A stretch of 16,425 bases of DNA, from contig UQOG01000030.1 in assembly GCA_900542615.1 (NCBI GenBank), forward strand, positions 1 to 16,425, written 5' to 3'. The notes beneath the pieces were generated by a model that did not search any database, had not been told where the DNA came from, and saw only the letters and a list, made by a program, of their open reading frames with translations. Made by a program: the position numbers and the translations under genes. Source of the stretch: an uncultured Eubacteriales bacterium. Lineage in GTDB: Bacteria; Bacillota; Clostridia; Christensenellales; CAG-138. Within the stretch, counting starts at the first letter, position 1; every line of letters begins with the position of its first letter. Positions 7,769 through 13,716 of the stretch are shown piece after piece.

Positions 7769-8781
7769 TTATCAGCACCAAACTGGGAACCCCCAAAGAA
7801 GAATTGGCTAAGCTGGTCAGCGGCTTTGAAGGCCAGGGCCTTCGGGTCAGCGTCATCACCGGTACGGACTATACGGTCATCGGCCTGGTGGGGGATACCA
7901 CCCGCCTGGATGAAAAGCGCATCCGGGCCAATCCCTATGTGGACAACGTACAGCGGGTGTCCGAGCCCTATAAGCTGGCCAACCGTCTGTTCCACCACGA
8001 GGATTCCGTGATCTCGGTCAGCGGCATCCCGGTGGGGGGCAAGGAAAAGCTGGCGGTCATCGGCGGCCCCTGCTCCGTGGAGGGCAAGGAGCAGATCGTG
8101 GAGGTGGCCAAAAGCGTCAAGGCCGCCGGCGGCCATATGCTCCGAGGGGGCGCCTATAAGCCCCGCACTTCCCCTTACGCCTTCCAGGGCCTGGGTACCG
8201 AGGGGGTCTTGGACCTGGTGGAAGCCCGCAAGGTCACCGGCTTACCCATTGTCAGCGAGCTGATGAGCGAGGACAAGATCGACGAATTTGAGGAATATGT
8301 GGATCTGGTCCAGATCGGCGCGCGGAATATGCAAAACTTCCAGCTCCTTAAGGCGGTGGGCAAAATGTCCAAGCCCATCCTGCTCAAGCGGGGCCTGGCC
8401 AATACCATCGAGGAGTGGATCATGAGCGCGGAATACATCATGGCCGCCGGCAATCCCAACGTGATCTTCTGCGAACGGGGCATCCGCACCTTTGAAAAGT
8501 ATACCCGCAATACCCTGGACCTTTCCGTGATCCCCATCATCAAGCGGAAAAGCCATCTGCCCATCATCATCGATCCCAGCCACGCCACCGGGGACTGGCG
8601 GTATGTGGAAAGCATGAGCCTGGCGGCCATCGCCGCCGGGGCGGACGGGCTTATCATCGAGGTCCACGCCCATCCCGAGGCCGCCTGGAGCGACGGCGCC
8701 CAAAGCGTGCGGCCGGAGCGTTTCGCCTCCATCATCCAAAAAGGCCGCACCATCGCCCAGGTGATCGGCCGGGACCTGTAA
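7765..8781 (+). CDS. aroF: 3-deoxy-7-phosphoheptulonate (DAHP) synthase, type I-beta
   Basis: The product is 338 aa. The enzyme condenses phosphoenolpyruvate and erythrose 4-phosphate, the entry step of the pathway. The first ~70 residues (MIISTKLGTPKEEL to NPYVDNVQRV) form the ferredoxin-like regulatory domain seen in Thermotoga-type enzymes, where it mediates allosteric inhibition. The TIM barrel follows, with IGGPCSVEG (metal ligand Cys103), RGGAYKPRTSPYAFQG (PEP-binding Lys/Arg), the QIGARNMQNF strand, LLKRG, the metal-ligand His in DPSHATG, and IEVHAHPEAAWSDG. Everything needed for catalysis is present. AAAGGAT (7750-7755) precedes the start, which overlaps the aroE/aroK stop as ATGA. 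Which end product inhibits it cannot be read from the sequence. The symbol aroF follows common use for this family; aroA or aroG are also used for such genes. Confidence 0.95.
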   Translation: MIISTKLGTPKEELAKLVSGFEGQGLRVSVITGTDYTVIGLVGDTTRLDEKRIRANPYVDNVQRVSEPYKLANRLFHHEDSVISVSGIPVGGKEKLAVIGGPCSVEGKEQIVEVAKSVKAAGGHMLRGGAYKPRTSPYAFQGLGTEGVLDLVEARKVTGLPIVSELMSEDKIDEFEEYVDLVQIGARNMQNFQLLKAVGKMSKPILLKRGLANTIEEWIMSAEYIMAAGNPNVIFCERGIRTFEKYTRNTLDLSVIPIIKRKSHLPIIIDPSHATGDWRYVESMSLAAIAAGADGLIIEVHAHPEAAWSDGAQSVRPERFASIIQKGRTIAQVIGRDL

Positions 8782-8782
8782 G

Positions 8783-10036
8783 ATGCTGGCCCGCATCCAG
8801 CCCAGCCGCCTCCAGGGCTGCGTCACCGTCCCCCCCTCCAAAAGCATGGCCCACCGGGCCTTGCTCTGCGCCGGCCTCGCCGCCGGGACCACCCAGATCC
8901 AAGGGATCTTGCCCTCCCAGGATATGGAAGCCACCTGCCGGGCCTTGACCGCCCTGGGGGCGTCCATTGTCCGCCAGGGCTCCTTGGCCCGGGTGCAGGG
9001 GGTGGCCGGCCGGCCCAAGGCCCCCCAGGGGCCGGTGGACTGCGGGGAAAGCGGCAGCACCCTGCGCTTCCTCATCCCCGCCTTTGCCCTGGCTTCGGCC
9101 CCGGCCCGGCTCACCGGCCGCGGCCGCCTGCCCCAGCGGCCCTTAGGCCCCTATGGGGCCATCTTCCACGGCCAGGGCCTGCCCTTTGCCCAGGACGAAA
9201 CCGGGGTGTCCTTCCAGGGCCCCTTGGCTCCCGGGGACTATACGCTGCCCGGGGATGTGAGCAGCCAGTTCATTTCCGGCCTGCTCTTCGCCCTGCCCCT
9301 ATTGCCCGGGGATAGCCATATTCGCATCCAGCCCCCCTTTGAAAGCCGGGGCTATGTAAACATGACCCTTCAGGTTATGGACGCCTTTGGAGTACAGGCT
9401 GCCTTCCTGGACGGGCTGACCCTGCACGTCCCGGGGAACCAGCTGTTTACCGCCCCCGCCGCCCCCTTCCTGGTGGAGGGGGACGATTCCCAGGCAGCCT
9501 TTTTCCTGACCCTGGACGCCATTCTGGGGGATGTGTCGGTCGCCGGCCTTTCCCTCCGCTCCATCCAGGGGGACCGGGTCATGGGGGAGATCCTGGCCCG
9601 CTGCGGCCACGTGCCCGGCCAGCCCCCTAGACCCTTGGCCCCCTTTGTGGCAGACCTGGGAGATTGCCCAGACCTGGGGCCCATCCTAATAACCCTGGGA
9701 CTGTTTTGCCAAGGGGAAAGCCGCCTGCTGAACGCCGGCCGGCTCCGCCTTAAGGAAAGCGACCGGGGAACGGCCATGGCCCAGGAGCTCAGCAAGCTGG
9801 GAGGCCAGGCCAGCCTGGCCGGGGATGAGATCCGCATCCGCCAAAGCAGGCTGCGCCCCGGCCCCGCCCTATCCAGCCACGGGGACCACCGGATCGCCAT
9901 GGCCCTGGCCGTGGCCGCCCTGGGCGCCCGCATCCCCGCCGACATCCAGGGGGCGGAGGCGGTGGAGAAAAGCTATCCCGACTTCTGGAAGGACCTGGCC
10001 CATTTGGGGGCCAGGGTGGAGCTTTGCCATGGATAA
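8783..10036 (+). CDS. aroA: 3-phosphoshikimate 1-carboxyvinyltransferase (EPSP synthase)
   Basis: The product is 417 aa, close to the usual 425-435. The enzyme joins shikimate 3-phosphate and PEP to form EPSP, step 6 of the shikimate pathway and the glyphosate target. Motifs in order: PPSKSMAHRALLCAG (Lys and Ser for substrate), CGESGSTLRFLIP, GRLPQRPLGPY, DVSSQFISGLLFALPLL, VEGDDSQAAFFL, DCPDLGPI (catalytic Asp), RLRLKESDR (Glu and Lys), SHGDHRIAMALAVAAL and VEKSYPDFWKDL. The first ATG lies 1 base after the DAHP synthase stop and has no good ribosome binding site, so translation probably depends on coupling. The end overlaps tyrA by 8 bases. Confidence 0.95.
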   Translation: MLARIQPSRLQGCVTVPPSKSMAHRALLCAGLAAGTTQIQGILPSQDMEATCRALTALGASIVRQGSLARVQGVAGRPKAPQGPVDCGESGSTLRFLIPAFALASAPARLTGRGRLPQRPLGPYGAIFHGQGLPFAQDETGVSFQGPLAPGDYTLPGDVSSQFISGLLFALPLLPGDSHIRIQPPFESRGYVNMTLQVMDAFGVQAAFLDGLTLHVPGNQLFTAPAAPFLVEGDDSQAAFFLTLDAILGDVSVAGLSLRSIQGDRVMGEILARCGHVPGQPPRPLAPFVADLGDCPDLGPILITLGLFCQGESRLLNAGRLRLKESDRGTAMAQELSKLGGQASLAGDEIRIRQSRLRPGPALSSHGDHRIAMALAVAALGARIPADIQGAEAVEKSYPDFWKDLAHLGARVELCHG

Positions 10037-10895
10037 ATCCAACGTTTGCATCGTGGGCCTGGGGCTGCTGGGGGGCAGCTATGCCATGGCCCTGTCCCGC
10101 AAGGGCCACACGGTCACCGCCATCGACCGGGACCCGGCGGCCATTGCCTATGGGCTGGACCATGGCCTCATCCATAAGGGCGCCACAGCGGATTACGCCC
10201 CCCTGCTGCAGGCGGCCGGCCTGGTGGTGCTTTGCCTCTACCCCCATAGCATCCTACCCTGGCTTTCGGAAAACCAGAACCTGCTTTCCCCAGGCTGCCT
10301 TCTGACCGACGTGTGCGGGGTCAAGGGCGGCATCGTGGAGGAAGCCCAGGCCCTCCTGCGCCGGGATGTGGAGTTCGTTCCCGCCCACCCCATGGCCGGC
10401 CGGGAACGGCTGGGGGTGCAAAACGCCGATTGCGCCATCTTCGCCCCCGCCAACTTCATCATCACCCCTACCCCCGCCAATACCCCCGCCGCCATCGCCC
10501 GCATCGAGGCCCTGGCCTGGGAGCTGGGCTTTGCCCGGGTGGTACAACTCTCTCCGGAGGAGCACGATGCCATCATCGGCTATGTAAGCCAGCTCACCCA
10601 CGCCATTGCCGTGAGCCTGATGCTGGCCAACGACGATCCCAGGCTCCCCCTGTTTACCGGGGATTCCTTCCGGGACCTGACCCGCATCGCCCGCATCGAC
10701 GAGACCCTCTGGTCCGAGCTGTTTCTCCACAACCGGGACGCCCTCCTCCAGCAGATCGACCGGTTCTCCGCCGCCCTGGCCCAGCTTCGGGAACAGGTGG
10801 CTGCGGAAAACGAGGCGGGCCTTAAGGCCATGTTCCGCATCTCCAGCCAGCGCAGAAGCTGGCTGAATCAGCCCCAGCAGCCGGGCTCCAGATAA
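10029..10895 (+). CDS. tyrA: Prephenate dehydrogenase
   Basis: The product is 288 aa. The enzyme oxidatively decarboxylates prephenate to 4-hydroxyphenylpyruvate with NAD(P). The start at 10029 gives an N-terminal Rossmann motif, VGLGLLGGSYA, followed by AIDRDP, an acidic strand end that suggests NAD preference. Downstream are DVCGVKGGI, HPMAGRE (His120) and SQLTHAIAVSL with the catalytic His191, then the helical dimerisation region (DSFRDLTRIA, ETLWSELFLHN). There is no C-terminal ACT domain, unlike longer Firmicute TyrA proteins of about 370 aa, so tyrosine feedback through ACT is not expected. The start overlaps the aroA stop by 8 bases, and GGTGGAG lies just upstream. It is the last gene of the operon; hairpins follow within 85 bases. 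Arogenate as substrate cannot be excluded. Confidence 0.93.
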   Translation: MDKSNVCIVGLGLLGGSYAMALSRKGHTVTAIDRDPAAIAYGLDHGLIHKGATADYAPLLQAAGLVVLCLYPHSILPWLSENQNLLSPGCLLTDVCGVKGGIVEEAQALLRRDVEFVPAHPMAGRERLGVQNADCAIFAPANFIITPTPANTPAAIARIEALAWELGFARVVQLSPEEHDAIIGYVSQLTHAIAVSLMLANDDPRLPLFTGDSFRDLTRIARIDETLWSELFLHNRDALLQQIDRFSAALAQLREQVAAENEAGLKAMFRISSQRRSWLNQPQQPGSR

Positions 10896-10978
10896 TCCGT
10901 AGTTTCAAGTCCGCAACCCCTTGGGTTGGGCGAATAGACAGCCACCCGGGGGGCGGCGGGTGCGCGCAGCGCACACAA

Positions 10979-11008
10979 AGCAGGGGCCTTCGGCCCCTGC
11001 TCAGTTTG
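10979..11008 (+). terminator. Probable terminator of the aromatic operon
   Basis: A perfect 10-bp inverted repeat, AGCAGGGGCC (10979-10988) and its complement (10992-11001), has a TTC triloop and is followed by CAGTTTG. The stem is very strong but the T-run is short, so efficiency is uncertain. It lies 83 bases after the tyrA stop. On the minus strand the stem is followed by TTTGTGTG, so it could also stop transcription arriving from murC. Confidence 0.6.
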
Positions 11009-11162
11009 TCGAAAAACCTCTGGCGAATGGAAGATCGCGGCCCTTTTAGGCTTTAATCGGATTTGGCGGCACAAGGTGAATTGTCCCGAAGGGACAAGAG
11101 AAGGCCCCCTGGGGGGTGTACGGCAAATCCGCAAAAAGCCTTGCGTAGCAAGGGTTTCCCTG

Positions 11163-11202
11163 CATAGCTCCCTGGCCGCGCCGTAGGCGCAAGGGAGCTA
11201 TG
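11163..11202. repeat. Nested hairpin
   Basis: An outer 11-bp perfect stem, CATAGCTCCCT (11163-11173) with AGGGAGCTATG (11192-11202), encloses an inner 5-bp stem, GCGCC (11178-11182) with GGCGC (11186-11190), around a GTA triloop. The two-tier arrangement is not needed for termination. Confidence 0.65.
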
Positions 11203-11209
11203 AAAACCT

Positions 11210-11237
11210 CGAAAAAGTGGCGCAAGCCACTTTTTCG
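11210..11237 (-). terminator. Hairpin with U-rich arm, possible murC terminator
   Basis: A perfect 12-bp inverted repeat, CGAAAAAGTGGC (11210-11221) and its complement (11226-11237), closes on a GCAA tetraloop. Read on either strand the descending arm contains five T. On the minus strand it is followed by GAGGTTTTC. It is the first hairpin with a U-rich arm after murC, so it may end the murC transcript from the minus strand. It also forms the right end of the MITE-like unit, so its primary origin may be as a repeat. Confidence 0.45.
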
Positions 11238-11246
11238 ACAGCCTGC

Positions 11247-11277
11247 GCAGCAAGCCGCCCAGTGGGCGGCTTGCTGC
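11247..11277. repeat. Perfect 14-bp palindrome beside the murC stop
   Basis: GCAGCAAGCCGCCC (11247-11260) and its exact complement (11264-11277) flank an AGT triloop. There is no T-run on either side, so a classical terminator role is unlikely. It lies 26 bases beyond the murC stop codon and could stabilise the 3' end of the murC transcript or be another palindromic repeat. Confidence 0.6.
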
Positions 11278-11303
11278 ATAGATCCGCAAAAGGGCGGCAG
11301 GGA

Positions 11304-12677
11304 TCAGAGCAGCTTTTTGGTCTGCTTGTAAACGTCGCCGCTGCCAAGAGTGATTACCAGGTCGCCCGGGTTGGCGTGGGCGACCAGGTAGGCCCGAATG
11401 GATTCAAAGGTGCCCAGGTAGGTGGCGTTGCCCCCGGAGGCATTGATGGCAGCCACCATGTCCTTGGCATGGACGGTGCCGTCGTCCACCTCCCGGCCGG
11501 GATAGATATCCGGCACCAGCACCTCGTCCGCCTGGTTGAAGCAGGTGACGCTCCCGGTAAACAGGGTTTTGGCCCGGGTATAGCTGTTGCATTGGAATAC
11601 GCACCAGAGCTTTTTGTGGGTCATGCGGCAAGCGCCCTCCAGGGTGGCCCGGATCTCCGCAGGATGGTGGGCGTAGTCGTGATAGACCCGGACACCCCCC
11701 CGCTCGCCATAGTATTCAAACCGGCGTCGGGTATTTTGGAATTTGGCCAGGGCGGCGGCAATGTCCTGAAAGGAGGCCCCCAGATGCAGGGCCACCGCAG
11801 CGGCAGCCATGGAGTCGATGATCTGATGGGTGCCCTGAACGTGGAGCACGATGCGGCCCAAGGTCTTGCCCCGGAAGGTCAGGTCGTAGGAGGGGCAGCC
11901 GTCGTGGTCGTAACGGATATCCGCGGGCATATAATCGGCGCTGACCATGCCGTAGCTGAACTTATTGCCCGGGAAGGGGGCGAAGAGCTGCCGCACCCGG
12001 GGGTCGTCGGTGCAGGCGAAAAGCCAGCCGTCCTGGGGCAGCAGGCCGATAAATTGCCGGAAGGCGGCCTGGATGTTTTCAATGGTTTTGTAATAGTCCA
12101 GGTGGTCGTTATCGATGTTGTTGATCACCGCAATGGTGGGGTGCAGGGTGAGGAAGCTGCCCACATATTCGCAGGCCTCGGTGATAAACAGGTCCTGGGA
12201 GCCGATGCAGGTGCCCCCTTGGAGGAATTCGGTAAAGCCGCCGATGTGCACCGTAGCGTCCAAGCTGCCCTGCTGGCTGATCAGGGCCAGCATGGAAGTG
12301 ATGGTGGTTTTGCCATGGCAGCCCGCCACCCCCACCACGGTTTTGTAGCCCTGGGAAAGCTGGCCCAGGGCTTGGCTGCGTTCCAATTCCGGGATGCCCA
12401 GCTCCTTGGCCCGGACCCGTTCGGGATTATCCGCCTTGATGGCGGCGCTGTAGATGACCAGGTCGGCGCCTTCCACGTTTTCAGCCGCCTGGCCGATGGT
12501 GACCGGGATGCCCAGTTGGGCCAGCCGCTCGGTAAAGGGGGAGGTGGTGCTGTCGCTGCCCCGGACGGTATAGCCCCGGGCGGCCAACACCTGGGCCAGC
12601 CCGTTCATGGAGCAGCCGCCGATGCCGATGAGATGGATGATTTGGTGGTCGGTGATGTTGGGAATGGATTGGGTCAT
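11304..12677 (-). CDS. murC: UDP-N-acetylmuramate--L-alanine ligase
   Basis: The product is 457 aa, normal for MurC. It adds the first peptide-stem residue, L-alanine, to UDP-MurNAc in the cytoplasm using ATP. The start at 12677 is set by GGAGGTG (12689-12683). Domain 1 opens with HLIGIGGCSMNGLAQ, the UDP-binding loop. The Mur ligase P-loop reads GVAGCHGKTT (Lys123), and EACEYVGSFL with NNIDNDHLDYY follows in the central domain. The C-terminal domain shows YHDYAHHPAEI, where the Asp and His residues are typical of MurC. Two small departures from common MurC sequences are visible: Cys for Thr in G(T/C)HGKT, and FQCNSYTRAK where many have PHRYTR. I believe the latter is a clostridial form, but this is from memory. 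It lies downstream of ispE on the same strand, 80 bases apart, with its own promoter. Confidence 0.94.
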   Translation of the reverse strand: MTQSIPNITDHQIIHLIGIGGCSMNGLAQVLAARGYTVRGSDSTTSPFTERLAQLGIPVTIGQAAENVEGADLVIYSAAIKADNPERVRAKELGIPELERSQALGQLSQGYKTVVGVAGCHGKTTITSMLALISQQGSLDATVHIGGFTEFLQGGTCIGSQDLFITEACEYVGSFLTLHPTIAVINNIDNDHLDYYKTIENIQAAFRQFIGLLPQDGWLFACTDDPRVRQLFAPFPGNKFSYGMVSADYMPADIRYDHDGCPSYDLTFRGKTLGRIVLHVQGTHQIIDSMAAAAVALHLGASFQDIAAALAKFQNTRRRFEYYGERGGVRVYHDYAHHPAEIRATLEGACRMTHKKLWCVFQCNSYTRAKTLFTGSVTCFNQADEVLVPDIYPGREVDDGTVHAKDMVAAINASGGNATYLGTFESIRAYLVAHANPGDLVITLGSGDVYKQTKKLL

Positions 12678-12709
12678 GGGATCACCTCCGTTATGCATAT
12701 GGGGAACGG

Positions 12710-12733
12710 CCGCCGGGCCAAGGCCCGAGGCGG
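12710..12733 (-). promoter_or_regulatory. Hairpin in the murC 5' leader
   Basis: CCGCCGGGCC (12710-12719) pairs with GGCCC (12722-12726) and, past a two-base GA bulge, GGCGG (12729-12733), closing on a two-base gap that would open to a tetraloop. It lies inside the roughly 70-base murC leader, about 20 bases upstream of the ribosome binding site. On the coding (minus) strand it is followed by CCGTTCCCC, not a T-run, so it is not a terminator. It may shape translation or stability of the murC message. Confidence 0.45.
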
Positions 12734-12756
12734 AAAAACCGTAGGATGTTACCCAT

Positions 12757-12785
12757 ATTATACCGCAAAATCCCCCGTAGAGCAA
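12757..12785 (-). promoter_or_regulatory. Strong sigma-A promoter for murC, overlapping the ispE stop
   Basis: On the minus strand TTGCTC (12785-12780) and a perfect TATAAT (12762-12757) are separated by 17 bp. The -10 box contains the TAA stop codon of ispE (12760-12758), so the two genes share bases while murC can be transcribed independently. Transcription would begin near 12750, giving a leader of about 73 bases. Confidence 0.75.
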
Positions 12786-13630
12786 AGGGCGCGAAAGGGG
12801 AGCCCGGCAAAATGCCCATAGGCCTTGCGCCCGGCTTCGGGATCCGGGAACAGGCCCGCCACGCAGGCGCCGCTGCCCGTCATGAAGGCGGTCAGGGCGC
12901 CCTGGCTTAGGAGGGCGTCCTTGAGCTGCCCGATTTCCGGCGCCAGGGCCGAAGCCGGAGCTTCCAGGGCATTGCGCAAAAAGGGGGCCAGGGCCTGGGG
13001 CGGCCCCTGCAGGGCTGCGACGGCCCCTTGGGTATCCGGGTGGGGCAAAGGCAGGGCCAGGCTGCGGAACAGGGCGGCGGTGGAGACCCCCGTCCCGCCC
13101 ATGAGCAGCAGCAGATGGAGCTGGGGACAGGGCAGGGGCGTCAACTTATGGCCGACCCCCTCCGCCAGGGCGCAGCCCCCTTGCAGGCAAAAGGGCACAT
13201 CCGCGCCAACATCGCGGGCCATGGCGAAAAGGGCCGCCCGGTCCACCCCGCCGTAGAGCCGGCTTAGCCCCCGCAATACCGCCGCCGCGTCCGCGCTGCC
13301 GCCCCCCAGGCCCGCCTGCTGGGGGATGGCCTTGACCAGCCGGATCCGGACGCCCCCGGGCCGCTGGGCAAAAAAGGCCTCCGCTGCCCGGCGGGCGGTG
13401 TTGTCCTGGGGAAGGGCCTGGCCTTCCCAGGCGACCTCTAGCACCCCCGGCGGGGCGGCTTGCAGGATCACCCGGTCGAACAGGTCTACGCTAGCCATAA
13501 TGCTGGCCAGCTCGTGGTAGCCGTCCGGCCGCCGGCCCAATACGTCCAAGGTCAGGTTCACCTTGGCCGGGGCCAGCAGGGACAGGGAAGAAACGCCGGC
13601 AGACCGCCGGTCAAACAATGCATGTGTCAT
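12758..13630 (-). CDS. ispE: 4-diphosphocytidyl-2-C-methyl-D-erythritol kinase
   Basis: The product is 290 aa, typical for IspE. It phosphorylates CDP-methylerythritol in the MEP route to isopentenyl diphosphate, using ATP. It is a GHMP kinase: APAKVNLTLDVLGRRPDGYHEL (catalytic Lys23), the glycine-rich ATP loop PQQAGLGGGSADA (103-115), GADVPFCLQGG (catalytic Asp144) and the C-terminal MTGSGACVAG. The frame from 13630 carries about 13 residues before the usual IspE beginning. No Shine-Dalgarno sequence precedes this ATG, and no better in-frame start is visible. A promoter -10 box ends only 6 bases upstream, so the message may be leaderless. The gene is divergent from spoIIR and upstream of murC. 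Confidence 0.93.
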   Translation of the reverse strand: MTHALFDRRSAGVSSLSLLAPAKVNLTLDVLGRRPDGYHELASIMASVDLFDRVILQAAPPGVLEVAWEGQALPQDNTARRAAEAFFAQRPGGVRIRLVKAIPQQAGLGGGSADAAAVLRGLSRLYGGVDRAALFAMARDVGADVPFCLQGGCALAEGVGHKLTPLPCPQLHLLLLMGGTGVSTAALFRSLALPLPHPDTQGAVAALQGPPQALAPFLRNALEAPASALAPEIGQLKDALLSQGALTAFMTGSGACVAGLFPDPEAGRKAYGHFAGLPFRALCSTGDFAV

Positions 13631-13636
13631 GGATTT

Positions 13637-13664
13637 ATTGTATCATAATCCCGGCTTTGGGCAA
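13637..13664 (-). promoter_or_regulatory. Candidate sigma-A promoter for ispE (leaderless)
   Basis: On the minus strand TTGCCC (13664-13659, 4/6) and TACAAT (13642-13637, 5/6) are 16 bp apart, with TGA directly before the -10 forming an extended -10. The expected start point, about 7 bases downstream, falls on or next to the A of the ispE ATG at 13630. An alternative -10, TATGAT (13647-13642), overlaps it. Confidence 0.55.
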
Positions 13665-13669
13665 GAATG
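13640..13669 (+). promoter_or_regulatory. Predicted sigma-F promoter of spoIIR
   Basis: GTATC (13640-13644) matches 4 of 5 bases of the Bacillus sigma-F -35 consensus GYATA. After 15 bp, GGCAAGAATG (13660-13669) fits every position of the -10 consensus GGNNANAHTR. The consensus is quoted from memory. It lies about 48 bases upstream of the spoIIR start. Since spoIIR is a classical sigma-F gene in Bacillus, position and sequence agree. No convincing sigma-A pair is seen for this gene. Confidence 0.65.
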
Positions 13670-13716
13670 CTTTTATTATAAGGTTCATTGATTCTTATGG
13701 AAAACGAGGTGAAAAT

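Larger units (their letters stand above)
11002..11245. repeat. MITE-like unit with imperfect 15-bp terminal inverted repeats
   Basis: CAGTTTGTCGAAAAA (11002-11016) and the reverse complement of 11231-11245 (CAGGCTGTCGAAAAA) match at 13 of 15 positions, including 10 in a row. The 244 bases between their outer ends hold no gene but several nested palindromes. A non-coding unit bounded by inverted termini and rich in internal hairpins is what a small non-autonomous mobile element, or a REP/BIME-type repeat cluster, looks like. I see no clear target-site duplication, and only one copy is in the window. Confidence 0.4.
10896..11303. other. Non-coding, hairpin-dense region between convergent operons
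   Basis: This 408-base stretch between the convergent tyrA and murC genes has no credible reading frame. I count about ten short inverted repeats, many with three- or four-base loops: 10914-10928, 10943-10962, 10961-10973, 10979-11001, 11058-11065 with 11124-11131, 11081-11097, 11139-11153, 11163-11202, 11210-11237 and 11247-11277. Such density is far above what two terminators need and looks like an accumulation of palindromic repeat elements. No tRNA, known ncRNA or riboswitch is recognised. Confidence 0.75.

Noticed and set aside
10896..11303. CRISPR array
   Set aside because: The hairpins differ in sequence and spacing. There are no direct repeats with regular spacers.
11217..12821. Long plus-strand open frame of about 530 codons
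   Set aside because: It mirrors murC on the other strand. Composition is Gly/Ala/Val-rich without recognisable motifs, and it begins inside the hairpin region.
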